Assembly: GCA_013215165.1 (NCBI GenBank)
Contig: JABSRG010000010.1
Span: forward strand, 1-64,000
Reading direction: 5' to 3'
From: Opitutales bacterium
GTDB lineage: Bacteria; Verrucomicrobiota; Verrucomicrobiia; Opitutales; JABSRG01
Length of the DNA stretch: 64,000 nucleotides
Positions within the stretch are counted from its first letter, which is position 1; each line of letters begins with the position of its first letter. Below the pieces are notes generated by a model that saw nothing but the letters and a program-made list of their open reading frames with translations, was not told the origin of the DNA and ran no database searches. Shown here piece by piece: positions 1-8,516 of this stretch. Position numbers and translations under genes: made by a program.

Positions 1-207
1 GAGGAACCGTGTGCGTTAATCGCGCTCGCACGGGTCTGTAGGAGTGCAGTCGAGCGATCGGCTGCACGACCTAGACCTTGTAGAATTAGCTTTTTCTATT
101 GGAGCTTGTTGCGGCCTGAGTTGTTATATTGCTTTTGATATGGCCTAATAGTCCAGAGTGTTGCTTGAAATGCACGCCTCGGTGAAGTCGAAATAACCGC
201 TGTCTAC
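1..207. other. Left-edge intergenic stretch
   Basis: No gene is supported here. The frame of the following glycosyltransferase is closed by a TGA at 166-168, so that gene cannot extend far to the left. No Shine-Dalgarno-like purine run lies just before its ATG at 208. Confidence 0.5.
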
Positions 208-1344
208 ATGCAGTTCAGAAAAATATTCAAACAGCTCGAAGTGTATCAGCGTATTTTGAGGCAGCGTGTGAGCCCCAGAGCTTGGATCTTTGTATCCAGG
301 CTCAAGAGACGACTTGTTTTTACGCGCAAGAATGAGTCGCCCACTGTTCTGATTGATCTAAAGAGGACGCTTGCAGACTCGGATGCAGGCCGAGATGTCG
401 CCTTGATATTCTACTATTTTAAGATGTCAGGATTCGAGATTGTTGTAGCACCCAATCACCACTTTCTCGCGTCATTCAGGAACAAACGCTACAAGAAAGT
501 ACTGCTCGTCGACCCCATTTTCTCAATCATTCCCAAAAATCTTAGATTATTAAAAGTAGATATTTGGATCCGCGATCATCCATCGCGACTCAATATCAAA
601 GCTAAAAAGCTGATTGAGCTCAATTACGAAGCGCGGCAACCCAAGCGAGGGGACGAAGTCGCGATGCCTTACCGCATTCACCCCGAGAACTTGATGAATG
701 GAGGTTTTGGGTCTGTAAACAAAGCTCGCGACCAGCAGCGTTCATGGAGACTCTTTTTTGCAGGGAACTGCGATCCAAAGAAATACGACAAAACGGAGTT
801 CTTAGGACCGCATGGTACGTTGACGCGTGTCGCACTTATCTCATCCATCAAGGGATTCTATGGACCTAAGCTTACGCACTTCGTTGATCCGAATACCCCG
901 ACTCAAGGAGTAAAAAAAGGTTTCACCACAGTGGATTTTAAGAAGCACCCCGTTGCGAATGAACAGTGGCTACAGACGCTCGCCCGCGCTGAGTTTTTCG
1001 TCGCTGCCCCAGGTGTGCACATGCCTATGAGTCATAACGTGGTTGAATCCATGTCGGTCGGCACCATACCCCTTCTCGAATACCCAAACTACTTCGATCC
1101 ACCCTTGCGGCACCAAGTCAATTGTATCGCTTTTCATGGTATCGATGGCCTCCATGAGAGCTTGATGCTTTTGGATCGCCTAGGGGCTGAGGAGATCAAA
1201 GAAATGCGACAAAACGTGATCAGGTATTTTTAGACTTACCTCAGCCCAAACGCAGCCATTAACTTAATTTGGAAAAATCCAAGAGAACATTTTACTCTGA
1301 TGTGGAATTCTCACCGGACGCCGGTAACGAAATTAAATCAATAG
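208..1344 (+). pseudogene. Exostosin-like glycosyltransferase interrupted by an in-frame TAG
   Basis: The first 341 codons encode a soluble protein resembling the exostosin-type (GT47-like) glycosyltransferases of surface-polysaccharide loci. The clearest part is near the C-terminus, where APGVHMPMSHNVVESMSVGT and IPLLEYPNYF resemble the nucleotide-sugar-binding segment (E-x-M-x-x-G-x-I-P). A TAG at 1231-1233 stops translation, yet the same frame stays open for 36 more codons to TAG 1342-1344. That segment reads like protein (TYLSPNAAINLIWKNP), and Y-L-S-P is a common end motif in such enzymes. I therefore treat the gene as one ORF of about 378 codons with a nonsense codon. A CAG-to-TAG change would explain it. 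The family call is moderate; the substrate is unknown. If only 208-1233 is translated, the product lacks its last tenth. Confidence 0.6.
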
Positions 1345-1409
1345 GATCGGGTGCGACATTTATAGTTTGTTGATTCCCTGTGCTTCTGGCTACGGTAATG
1401 GTTTTTGCG

Positions 1410-1988
1410 ATGGAATTGAGAATCACTCAATATGGAGAGCCGGTCCTGCGGGAGAAAGGCGAGAAGGTCACCGAATTTGGTCCAAAGTTGAAGCAGTTGG
1501 CTGATGATATGGTAGAGACGATGCACGCGGCGGATGGGATTGGCCTGGCAGCTCAGCAAATCGGAAAAGCCCTTCAGTTTTGCGTAGTCGATGTTCACTT
1601 CCCGGAAAATCCTCCCGAGTATTTCTATGAGTTGGATGGGAAGCGCATTCCCTTTGATATGTTCATGCCGATGGCCTTGGCGAACCCACAGGTGGAAGAG
1701 ATTCCAATGACTCACTCAGACTACGACGAAGGCTGCCTTTCATTTCCCGATATGCGTGGGGTTGTAAAGCGGCCGGATCGCGTTCGGGTCAGCTATCAAG
1801 ATATCGATGGCAATCCTCATGTGCTCGAGTGTGAAGGCATTCTGGCTCGGTGTATCCAGCATGAAGTCGATCACCTCAACGGGGTCCTCTTTATCGACCA
1901 AATGGAGCGTAAGGCATTGGGTAAGCTTGAAAAAAAGCTCAAACGTCTAAAGCGCGAAACACGAGATTGGTTAAAGACGAACGGCTGA
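1410..1988 (+). CDS. def: Peptide deformylase
   Basis: Removes the N-terminal formyl group from nascent proteins in the cytoplasm, using an Fe2+ or Zn2+ ion. All three family motifs are present (192 residues, counted from ATG 1410): GIGLAAQQ at 43-50, EGCLS at 107-111 (Cys metal ligand) and HEVDH at 151-155 (two His ligands and the catalytic Glu). The frame is open further upstream, with ATGs at 1380 and 1398. The start at 1410 is chosen because MELRITQYGEPVLR matches the normal beginning of the family. There is an insertion of roughly 20 residues around 65-90 compared with the E. coli enzyme. The gene stands alone; no fmt partner is nearby. Confidence 0.93.
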   Translation: MELRITQYGEPVLREKGEKVTEFGPKLKQLADDMVETMHAADGIGLAAQQIGKALQFCVVDVHFPENPPEYFYELDGKRIPFDMFMPMALANPQVEEIPMTHSDYDEGCLSFPDMRGVVKRPDRVRVSYQDIDGNPHVLECEGILARCIQHEVDHLNGVLFIDQMERKALGKLEKKLKRLKRETRDWLKTNG

Positions 1989-2367
1989 GCAGTGTATGGT
2001 TTTCTCGATCATCTGACAAACTTCATTTTTGGTCCGCGAATGGACGCTAATTTTTTGGATGTTGGGCTTCACTGTTGAAGCCGGGGGGTAGACTGGTGGG
2101 TTGGTATTAGATCACCAAGTTTCCGAAGCCGACCTGTGTAGATCCGAGTGATCCGTGGGTCAGTGAAAATTTGAGTGCCTATGGGATGACTTTTAACCGT
2201 GTTTGAGGCCGTTCGTCGTAGATTTAAAAAAATCAAATTCCTTGATGATATTGAGTTGCATTAGCAAAAAGATCCTATCATCAAAGAAATATGTTTAGCT
2301 TGTCCGCTATAGCTGAGAGTCGAACGGCCTTATCTTTTAGGCCTAGACCGGCTCAATCCGTTTTCCA
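1989..2367. other. Intergenic region between convergent genes
   Basis: 379 bases between the convergent def and decarboxylase genes. No convincing ORF or RNA gene was seen. A perfect 10-base inverted repeat (AGGCCGTTCG at 2206-2215 and CGAACGGCCT at 2321-2330) brackets about 105 bases. It is too widely spaced for a simple terminator. Confidence 0.4.
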
Positions 2368-3579
2368 CTAGGGTGAGGAAATTAATCGTTCGGTTGGTAT
2401 GGAACGTAGGCAGTGTTGGGAGGCCATGCTTGCCCCGTAGCCGCCAGCATTGATTAGGGCAAGTTGCTCTCCTTCTCGAATCGGGGGTAATGGAATGTCC
2501 CTGTAGAAGATGTCTAGGGCTTCATTTATATTCCCGGAAAGGGTGACACGTTCCCAGCTAGATCCTGGAATCGAGGGCTCGATCAGTGGGATGGGTTCTA
2601 GGGGTAAATGGTAGAATGCGGGTTCCATGTGGGCATTGAATCCAGTGTCGAGGCCAACGAAGAGGGTCTCCTTCTTGCGTTCCACCATAGTTACGGTAGC
2701 CAAAAGGACTCCACTGTCTTTAACAATATAGTCACCCGGTTCGAAGTATATGGGGCAGTTGACAGCGTCATGGAATGGTTTGATCAATTGAGCCCAGGCA
2801 TCCAAATCAAGTGATGCATCAACGCTGTCTAATGGGATTCCCAAACCACCTCCCAGATTGACGTATGCCAGATCAGAAACCTGCTCTGCAAAGTTGAGCA
2901 CGCGCTTCAAGACTTCGGGCAGGCGAGAAAGATCGGTGAACCCGCACCCAGCATGACAGTGGATCCCATTGATCTTGAGCCCGAAAGAATCAGCAATCTC
3001 CAGGGCCTCCTCCCATTGACTGGCATATATGCCGAATTTAGTTTCTTCTTCACTGGCATATTGAAGCTGCTCGTTGTCTCGATAGCCGATACTGGTTTCT
3101 GGATTGATCCGTAGGCCGACGCCTGTTCCGGGGCACCGTTGACCCCAGCGTCGCAGAGCGCTGAGTGAATCGAGATTAATGGTCAATTCGGGTAGACTGG
3201 AAATATAATCGAGATCGCGTTCGGAGAGGGCGGTGGCAGTGAAGGATATCTCGCTTGGGTCAAAGCCGCACTCCAGCGCCCGTTCTACCTCTCCAGGGGA
3301 GCAAGCATCAATGCCGCACTGTTCGCTGTGCTTTAACAGGCGGAGTATATCAGGGAAACGGTTACTCTTCATCGCATAGAAAATGCGATGATCGATCTCG
3401 TGCTGACTGAGCGTTCTATCAAGACGAGCGAGGTTAGAAAGGATGCGCTCTCCCGAATATACATACTGGGGTGTCGAATCGACGCTACATATCTGAGTGA
3501 GGTCTAGGTATGACAAGTGCAACGTTCCATCGACATAACGCAGGTCGGAGCGTTGCCACCAAGTGTTTGCACGATCCAT
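2368..3579 (-). CDS. PLP-dependent amino-acid decarboxylase (DapDC/ODC fold type III)
   Basis: A 403-residue member of the alanine-racemase-fold decarboxylases, which remove CO2 from amino acids such as meso-diaminopimelate, ornithine or carboxynorspermidine. Visible motifs are the PLP Lys in YAMKSN (K71), HCHAGCG at 207-213, the phosphate-binding GGGLGIP at 243-249, EPGDYIV at 280-286 and AGGYGASM at 378-385. The usual G-P-x-C-(D/E)-S segment is replaced by SGNINEALD at about 348-356, so the catalytic Cys of classical family members is missing. The substrate is probably non-standard. It is the last gene of a four-gene operon, 3 nt after the sulfotransferase. By family analogy it could act on a carrier-protein-bound amino acid, as BtrK does in butirosin synthesis; this is inference. 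Confidence 0.8.
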   Translation of the reverse strand: MDRANTWWQRSDLRYVDGTLHLSYLDLTQICSVDSTPQYVYSGERILSNLARLDRTLSQHEIDHRIFYAMKSNRFPDILRLLKHSEQCGIDACSPGEVERALECGFDPSEISFTATALSERDLDYISSLPELTINLDSLSALRRWGQRCPGTGVGLRINPETSIGYRDNEQLQYASEEETKFGIYASQWEEALEIADSFGLKINGIHCHAGCGFTDLSRLPEVLKRVLNFAEQVSDLAYVNLGGGLGIPLDSVDASLDLDAWAQLIKPFHDAVNCPIYFEPGDYIVKDSGVLLATVTMVERKKETLFVGLDTGFNAHMEPAFYHLPLEPIPLIEPSIPGSSWERVTLSGNINEALDIFYRDIPLPPIREGEQLALINAGGYGASMASQHCLRSIPTERLISSP

Positions 3580-3582
3580 GGC

Positions 3583-4785
3583 TCAGTGTTCGAATAATTG
3601 AGGCACCAGGCCTGCCGCTTCCACGTCTCCGCTCATGATGATCTTTCCGTCGGACACCGCTTTACCCGGATTGGTCTTTCCTTCGATAATCTCTCTTAAC
3701 GTAGAGTAACGAAAACTTAATGATGTGTCGGCAGGTTCGTCGGCAGCGACTGCCATACACTTCCCTGAGTGAAAATCCAAGATATAAGACTGATCGGTGC
3801 AATCGAGGATGGACAGCTTTACCGTCCGCGCCTGACGGCTTCCGTTTTGGCTAAAAGCAGAAAGGCGGATAGGGAGCATTTGGCCAAATAACCTCTCGAG
3901 CTCCTGACCAACGACCTTTGCTTCTTCGGATCCCGGCTGATCGATTCTAGCTGCCATGGGAAGCGACCGACTATTCCAATGTGCGTCTATAGTCTCGTAA
4001 TCGAGTTGGCCTAGCAGCGCATTCACTTTTCGTTCGGTGGTACGCTCTATTTTGTCACGTGGGACAAAGCGCCCTTTTCCGAGATTTTCGGTCTCGATTC
4101 CGGTGGTGAATTGTACCTTTGCGTCCCCGGCTCCAAACTGGTGGTCGTTGGAAAATGTTGCCTCGATAATATTATCTGGAAATTCGAGCCCTAAGAACTC
4201 GAACAATTGAGGGAGCACATGCTGGGGCTCAGTGACCAGCCTTTCATAGCAGAGTATGTGGGTTTGCTCACTGTATTCCTCATGAAAATCAAGCAGCTTG
4301 GATGTTTCTATCTCCCAAAAATGTGCGAGGCTATCGACATGATTGGCTGAATCGTTCACCTTGATTCCGATCTCTTCCCATCCGTAGCGAGCGACTTCGA
4401 GCGCAGAGTGAATGAAGTCCATGCAGTGCCGGTAGAGCACGACGAATTTGGCATCCGGAAACAGTTTTTTCAGAAAATCGGTGTCATAGAGGGATGTCAC
4501 CGACTTGTCGCACCATATGCGTTTGCCACTGCGTTGGGTATGTCGCCCCATGATGGTGTTGAGTGATTCTCTTACTTGGCTGATGATCTCTTCATTGAAA
4601 TCATCGAGAGACGCCTCAGGTAGTGCGTTTCGTTCGGTAACACTGAGCGTCTGGTGCATCGCGACCCCGTAGATCAATAGATGAGCCTCGGGTGGGCAGG
4701 CTATTTCGGGATGCGCGTTCATAATAATGCGCAACAGTGTGGAGCCAGATTTCGGGTGGCAGAGGATAAAGATCGGCTGCTCCAT
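3583..4785 (-). CDS. Sulfotransferase with C-terminal SCP2-like domain
   Basis: A 400-residue two-domain protein. Residues 1 to about 270 are a PAPS-dependent sulfotransferase: HPKSGSTLLR at 10-19 is the 5'-phosphosulfate loop, and VVLYRHCMDFIHSALE (R119, S127) is the 3'-phosphate-binding segment. The last roughly 100 residues look like an SCP2 (sterol carrier protein 2) domain, ending in GKIIMSGDVEAAGLVPQLF with the family's G-K-x-x-x-S-G-D pattern. SCP2 domains bind lipids or acyl chains, so the acceptor may be lipid-like or carried as an acyl group. The gene lies 15 nt after the thioesterase and 3 nt before the decarboxylase, so it is almost certainly co-transcribed. The acceptor molecule cannot be told from the sequence. 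Confidence 0.8.
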   Translation of the reverse strand: MEQPIFILCHPKSGSTLLRIIMNAHPEIACPPEAHLLIYGVAMHQTLSVTERNALPEASLDDFNEEIISQVRESLNTIMGRHTQRSGKRIWCDKSVTSLYDTDFLKKLFPDAKFVVLYRHCMDFIHSALEVARYGWEEIGIKVNDSANHVDSLAHFWEIETSKLLDFHEEYSEQTHILCYERLVTEPQHVLPQLFEFLGLEFPDNIIEATFSNDHQFGAGDAKVQFTTGIETENLGKGRFVPRDKIERTTERKVNALLGQLDYETIDAHWNSRSLPMAARIDQPGSEEAKVVGQELERLFGQMLPIRLSAFSQNGSRQARTVKLSILDCTDQSYILDFHSGKCMAVAADEPADTSLSFRYSTLREIIEGKTNPGKAVSDGKIIMSGDVEAAGLVPQLFEH

Positions 4786-4800
4786 CGGGTCAGTCTCGGA

Positions 4801-5571
4801 TTAGGGGCTGAGTGTTGATGCAGAGAGGCGAGCTACCATGTGTTGAATGACTTCGTCGGTCATCGACTGTATGAAGAAGTGATCTCCTTCGAATACCTGA
4901 TAGTCAAAAGACTGGGTCGTGAAGTTCTTCCAAGCATGGATTTTTTCAGATTGAGTCCAATCGTCATCGATCCCGTCCAGCACACTGATGGGACATTCCA
5001 GTGCTGTAGACGCCTCAAAATCGTATTTCTCCAACAGAGCGAAGTCTGCTTTGAGGATGGGAACGAAGATCTCGAGGAGCTCTGGTGAGTTTTTCACTGA
5101 GTCCGGGATAGCCCCAAACATGTGATTTATTTTCTCAATAAATTCCGCGTCGCTCAGCGCATCCATGTCACCGAGTTTCCAAGGGAAATTCGGCGCGTTG
5201 CGCCCCGAGACAAACAGGTGTTGAGGGCCGGGGAGTCCCTGGTCCCTCAAGGCGCAGAGAAATTCATAGGCAATGACAGCGCCCATGCTATGTCCGTAGA
5301 GTGCCCACGGCTTGCTCGCTACGGGTGCCAAGGCCTCAGCCAAATCGTTCGCCAAACGTTTGACATCACGATAAAGCGGTTCGCCCAACCGGCTTTCGTG
5401 TCCCGGGAGCATGATCGGCGCGAGTTGGATGCCATGCACTGCTAGCGGCTTGGCCCATTTGTAGAATATGGTGGCCCCAGAACCTGCATAGGGTAGGGTG
5501 AGCAGATTGAGCCGGGCGTTAGTTACCGGCTGCGGAATGGCTAGCCACTTATCTACAGGTGACATATCCAA
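4801..5571 (-). CDS. Type II thioesterase (NRPS/PKS editing type)
   Basis: An alpha/beta-hydrolase of 256 residues with all the marks of a type II thioesterase: LPYAGSGATIFYKW near 26-39, the nucleophile elbow GHSMG (Ser95), the Asp region ISVLDGIDDDW and the catalytic His in EGDHFF. These enzymes clear mis-primed or stalled acyl groups from carrier proteins of non-ribosomal peptide or polyketide synthases, and sometimes release the product. The first codon at 5571 is TTG; an ATG two codons later (5565) is an equally good start. It sits 19 nt (or 25) after the MbtH gene. No carrier protein is encoded nearby, so its partner must lie elsewhere. Confidence 0.88.
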   Translation of the reverse strand: MDMSPVDKWLAIPQPVTNARLNLLTLPYAGSGATIFYKWAKPLAVHGIQLAPIMLPGHESRLGEPLYRDVKRLANDLAEALAPVASKPWALYGHSMGAVIAYEFLCALRDQGLPGPQHLFVSGRNAPNFPWKLGDMDALSDAEFIEKINHMFGAIPDSVKNSPELLEIFVPILKADFALLEKYDFEASTALECPISVLDGIDDDWTQSEKIHAWKNFTTQSFDYQVFEGDHFFIQSMTDEVIQHMVARLSASTLSP

Positions 5572-5590
5572 AGGAAGTCTATGGCCGAAA

Positions 5591-5800
5591 TTAAGCTCCC
5601 TGCTCGGCCATCGCTTTACGTAGGCTAAGTGGGCGCATATCGGTCCAATTCTCTTTTATATATGCCAAGCAGGTCGCCTTATCTCCAGTGGGGCCCACAG
5701 CCTTCCATCCGTTCGGGATCTCTTTGAAGTCTGGCCAAATCGAGTATTGTTCCTCGTGATTGATAACAACGCGGTAGGTAAAAGTGTCTTCCGTATCCAT
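5591..5800 (-). CDS. MbtH-like protein
   Basis: A 69-residue protein with the complete MbtH signature: [10 protein letters not shown] at 14-23, GWKAVGPTG at 31-39, a conserved Cys-Leu pair, and [10 protein letters not shown] at 52-61. MbtH proteins bind NRPS adenylation domains and are needed for their folding or activity. This one is the first gene of the minus-strand operon that continues with thioesterase, sulfotransferase-SCP2 and decarboxylase. Its ATG at 5800 is preceded only by a weak purine-rich site. No adenylation domain is encoded in the window. The protein therefore predicts an NRPS or free-standing adenylating enzyme elsewhere in the genome. Confidence 0.95.
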   Translation of the reverse strand: MDTEDTFTYRVVINHEEQYSIWPDFKEIPNGWKAVGPTGDKATCLAYIKENWTDMRPLSLRKAMAEQGA

Positions 5801-6147
5801 AGATTTCTTCAGTAGTTTCGCTAAATCGCAGGCAAAAAAGGCTTCATTGTCATGTCAAAAAGAAAGCTACGGCATTCAACGATAAGACGTTGTAGTCTGA
5901 CGCTCGATCGGCTTTCTAAGATTCAGAAGGGGATACTGGTAATTTGGTCTCCACTCGCAAAAAGGGAGTGTCGCTATTTTTTATGATGTAACGGCGGTTT
6001 TTCGGAGAGAAGGGGGTTCCCCTACTTTAACCCAGATTATGCTGCCTATTGAATCGTCCGGTTTTATAAACTGGAAATTGATTTGAACACTTCTTGTAAC
6101 TGGCTGACTACTGAACGCGACGTGTCTACTTACTAGACAACCTTTCC
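5801..6147. promoter_or_regulatory. Divergent intergenic region (mbtH operon / exbB)
   Basis: 347 bases between two divergent operons, so promoters for both must lie here. No -10/-35 pair stands out. A short inverted repeat CACTC-N9-GAGTG lies at 5952-5970. It has the spacing of a CIRCE core but not its flanks. No ORF or RNA gene was recognised. Confidence 0.5.
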
Positions 6148-6738
6148 ATGAAAGAACTGATTGAAAATGCAGGTATCTTTGCCTGGCCCCTCGGACTCTG
6201 TTCAGTCCTCGCCATCTACATCATACTTGAGCGTCTGTTGGCTCTCAGGCCAGGGAGGATTATCCAGAGGAACGTGGTGCAACATTACATCGACGGAAAT
6301 TTGGAGTCGATCCCGAGTGAAACACTCACTGTCTCAGGGAGAATTGCCAGTTTTTTCCGCACGAACAAGCCAGATGCCGAAGGGATCAAGGCCTATGCGC
6401 GGCTGGAAGTCGCGCGCATGGAACGCGGGATGTTTGTCCTAGATGTCGTTATTGGGGCGGCGCCCCTTCTTGGGCTTTTGGGAACAGTAACAGGACTGGT
6501 GCGTGTATTTGAAAACGTAAATGTGGATACTGGTTTGCCCGATCCGACGGGCTTTGTTCAGGGAGTCGCGCTAGCGTTGACTACCACGATCCTTGGTCTT
6601 TCGGTCGCCATACCCGCGCTGATCGGCAATGCTTTCCTGCACCGGCGCATAGATATTTTGTCGGCCCGACTGGAAGTGGGTGTCGAGCGCCTCATTGATT
6701 TGGCGAACCAACGTGAAAAGCAACCGGAAGACAGCTAA
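6148..6738 (+). CDS. exbB: MotA/TolQ/ExbB family proton channel (ExbB-like)
   Basis: Inner-membrane channel subunit that uses the proton motive force to energise TonB-dependent uptake or a Tol-like process. The 196-residue protein has three membrane segments (about 10-31, 96-120 and 136-163). The family motif GLLGTVTGL is at 109-117, followed by ALTTTILGLSVAIPALI in the last helix. The length is typical for ExbB. The ExbD partner starts 2 nt after the stop. No TonB gene is present here; the TonB-dependent receptor at 21-23.6 kb is a plausible client but is unlinked. Confidence 0.9.
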   Translation: MKELIENAGIFAWPLGLCSVLAIYIILERLLALRPGRIIQRNVVQHYIDGNLESIPSETLTVSGRIASFFRTNKPDAEGIKAYARLEVARMERGMFVLDVVIGAAPLLGLLGTVTGLVRVFENVNVDTGLPDPTGFVQGVALALTTTILGLSVAIPALIGNAFLHRRIDILSARLEVGVERLIDLANQREKQPEDS

Positions 6739-6740
6739 GC

Positions 6741-7148
6741 ATGGGCCTGGAAACGAGTTTGCGGCCGCGTCGCCGTCGATCGAGTCAGATCAACCTAGTG
6801 CCTATGGTAGACGTACTTATGGTGTTGTTATTTTTCTTCCTCCTCTCGATGCAGTTTGGAGATCTGAGAGCCCTCAACATTTCTCTTCCGAACATTGAGA
6901 CTGCCGGGGAGAATACGGTGACGGATACGATGATCATTCAGATGGATCTAGAGGAACAGATTTATTTGAATAATGAACCTGTTACTGAGGAATTCCTCAT
7001 TGCCGCAGTCACGGCCCAGGCCGGAATCAATTCCGAAACGCCTGTCTTATTGGCGATGGACGAGGAGATTTCCATCAAAGACTTGACTCGGATCATCGAC
7101 ATCTGCCGCGCCAATGGCCTGCAACGCGTACGATTGCAATCCGAGTAA
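6741..7148 (+). CDS. exbD: ExbD/TolR family biopolymer transport protein
   Basis: 135 residues: a short cytoplasmic Arg-rich start, one membrane helix at about 22-39 that begins with the conserved proton-carrying Asp (D24 in NLVPMVDVLMVLLFFFLL), and a periplasmic ExbD domain. It forms the rotor or peptidoglycan-linked subunit of an ExbB-ExbD complex. It is co-transcribed with the channel gene, with only two bases between stop and start. Confidence 0.9.
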   Translation: MGLETSLRPRRRRSSQINLVPMVDVLMVLLFFFLLSMQFGDLRALNISLPNIETAGENTVTDTMIIQMDLEEQIYLNNEPVTEEFLIAAVTAQAGINSETPVLLAMDEEISIKDLTRIIDICRANGLQRVRLQSE

Positions 7149-7269
7149 AATATCTTATCTGATTTCTCAGTTTTCTGAATTATAGGAGTGGCACGCTTCG
7201 TCGTGATCCATGATCGAAACTAGCTCAGACGACGAAATCAACTAAACTCATCCATGCGCATCACTCCAA

Positions 7270-7303
7270 AAAAGAGCGTCATCGCTTCCGATGACACTCT
7301 TTT
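7270..7303. terminator. Bidirectional intrinsic terminator
   Basis: A hairpin with 15-base arms (7270-7284 and 7289-7303), one mismatch and a CTTC loop. It has an A run on the left and a T run on the right, so it can stop transcription from both exbD (plus) and the DUF481 gene (minus). Confidence 0.85.
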
Positions 7304-7331
7304 GATTACGGGGGTTGTAGATAGTAAATTC

Positions 7332-8360
7332 TTAGAAGGTATAGCCGAGTTGAACCGCTATGGTCGTAGTTTCTTCCTCAATTCCAAAAGCCTGGAAAAT
7401 GTCCGGAACTGAAGAGTTATACTGACGATCATATTTTAGCCCAATGGATGTATTTTGAGTGATCGGAGTAGAAATGCCGAAGCTCAAGATGTAATCGTAG
7501 ATGTCTTGGTCATCCACATCTACTGCATAATAGAAGGTGTGGGTAATGTTGATGAAAGGGAGTGGCTGTGCAGTGAACTGCTCGAAGAAGCCAATTTTGG
7601 TCGAATCTTCACTGGGAATGGAAATACCAGACAGGTCGAGGTATTCACGCTCCTCGTAATTGAGTCCCAGACTGAACTGCCATTGATACTTAGGCGTCCG
7701 TAGGAAATAATAGCCGATTCCCGCAATGCCATCGATTTAAGCTTCGAGGCGCTGAATGCGGTCTTGATGCCAGCTTGCCTGCAGATGAAGGAACCAACGA
7801 CCATCACCGGCGAAATACCATTTATACCAACCCCCGTGGCGCTGATTGTCAGTGTTCTTCACGTCGTTGGATTCGCCGTAATTATAGTTGGAATAGATCT
7901 GCCATTCCTGAGTTTCGAGTGTCTGTCCCAGCGTAAATGCGAATGCGTAATTTTCGGCGTCAGCCGTTCCTTCTAGGCTTGAGATGCCGAGGGTGACACT
8001 TCCCGCCATATTATCGGGCATACGTGTCAAAGAGCGTAGCCAACCCTTTGGCTTTTCCGGTGCGGCTTGGCCCGTGATTGCGGATTGCATGGTCGCAGGT
8101 TCAGCCTGAGGAGCAGCTGTCTCCTCAGCGACTGCCTCCGCGGTCTTAACCGTGGCCTTGTCTTCAGGAACCATAATCGTCCCGAGCATATCGGACTCAA
8201 ATTCGATTTTTCCATCCGTGGTCTGGACATATTTACCGGTGAGGGTGTCACCGTTGCTCATGACAAGTATGTCTTGAGCTGCCAGAATCGATGTGCCCAA
8301 GAGGGCAACCGCGATAGATAGGCCGATGCGACGGCTTAGGGTTGGCAGTGAGGATATCAT
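7332..8360 (-). pseudogene. DUF481 (YdiY-like) outer-membrane protein interrupted by an in-frame TAA
   Basis: From ATG 8360 the protein begins with a signal peptide (hydrophobic run IGLSIAVALLGTSILAAQ). A short N-terminal domain follows (SNGDTLTGKYVQTTDGKIEF), then a beta-barrel of the DUF481 family. A TAA at 7739-7737 ends the first 207 codons (after RIQRLEA). The same frame then continues for 134 codons with clear DUF481 barrel sequence (IDGIAGIGYYFLRTPKYQW, LGLNYEEREYLDLSG) to a C-terminal GYTF typical of outer-membrane barrels. The two halves are in register, so this is a point nonsense codon and not a frameshift. CAA-to-TAA would restore Gln. Possible explanations are recent inactivation, a sequence error or readthrough. 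Confidence 0.85.
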
Positions 8361-8516
8361 AGCTGTAGCGTGTTTGTTTGTTGTTCAGACGTCGCTAAGT
8401 TTTGCTTGAAACAACGTCTAGCAGCGCGTCTTGACCTCATAACGGCTACGCGTCAAGGCGGTAAAGGCATGATGCTTTGTCATGCTCTTTTGGATATGTG
8501 TTTTATGCCCAATTAT
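8361..8516. other. Short intergenic region with weak hairpin
   Basis: 156 bases between two minus-strand genes. GCATGA (8467-8472) and TCATGC (8480-8485) form a weak 6-base hairpin that may help end mtaB transcription. TTGACG on the minus strand is a possible -35 for the downstream gene, but no matching -10 is convincing. Confidence 0.3.

Noticed and set aside
5952-5970. CIRCE-like CACTC-N9-GAGTG element upstream of exbB
   Set aside because: The spacing matches CIRCE but the outer bases do not (no TTAG or CTAA flanks), and the neighbouring genes are not heat-shock genes. Chance is likely.
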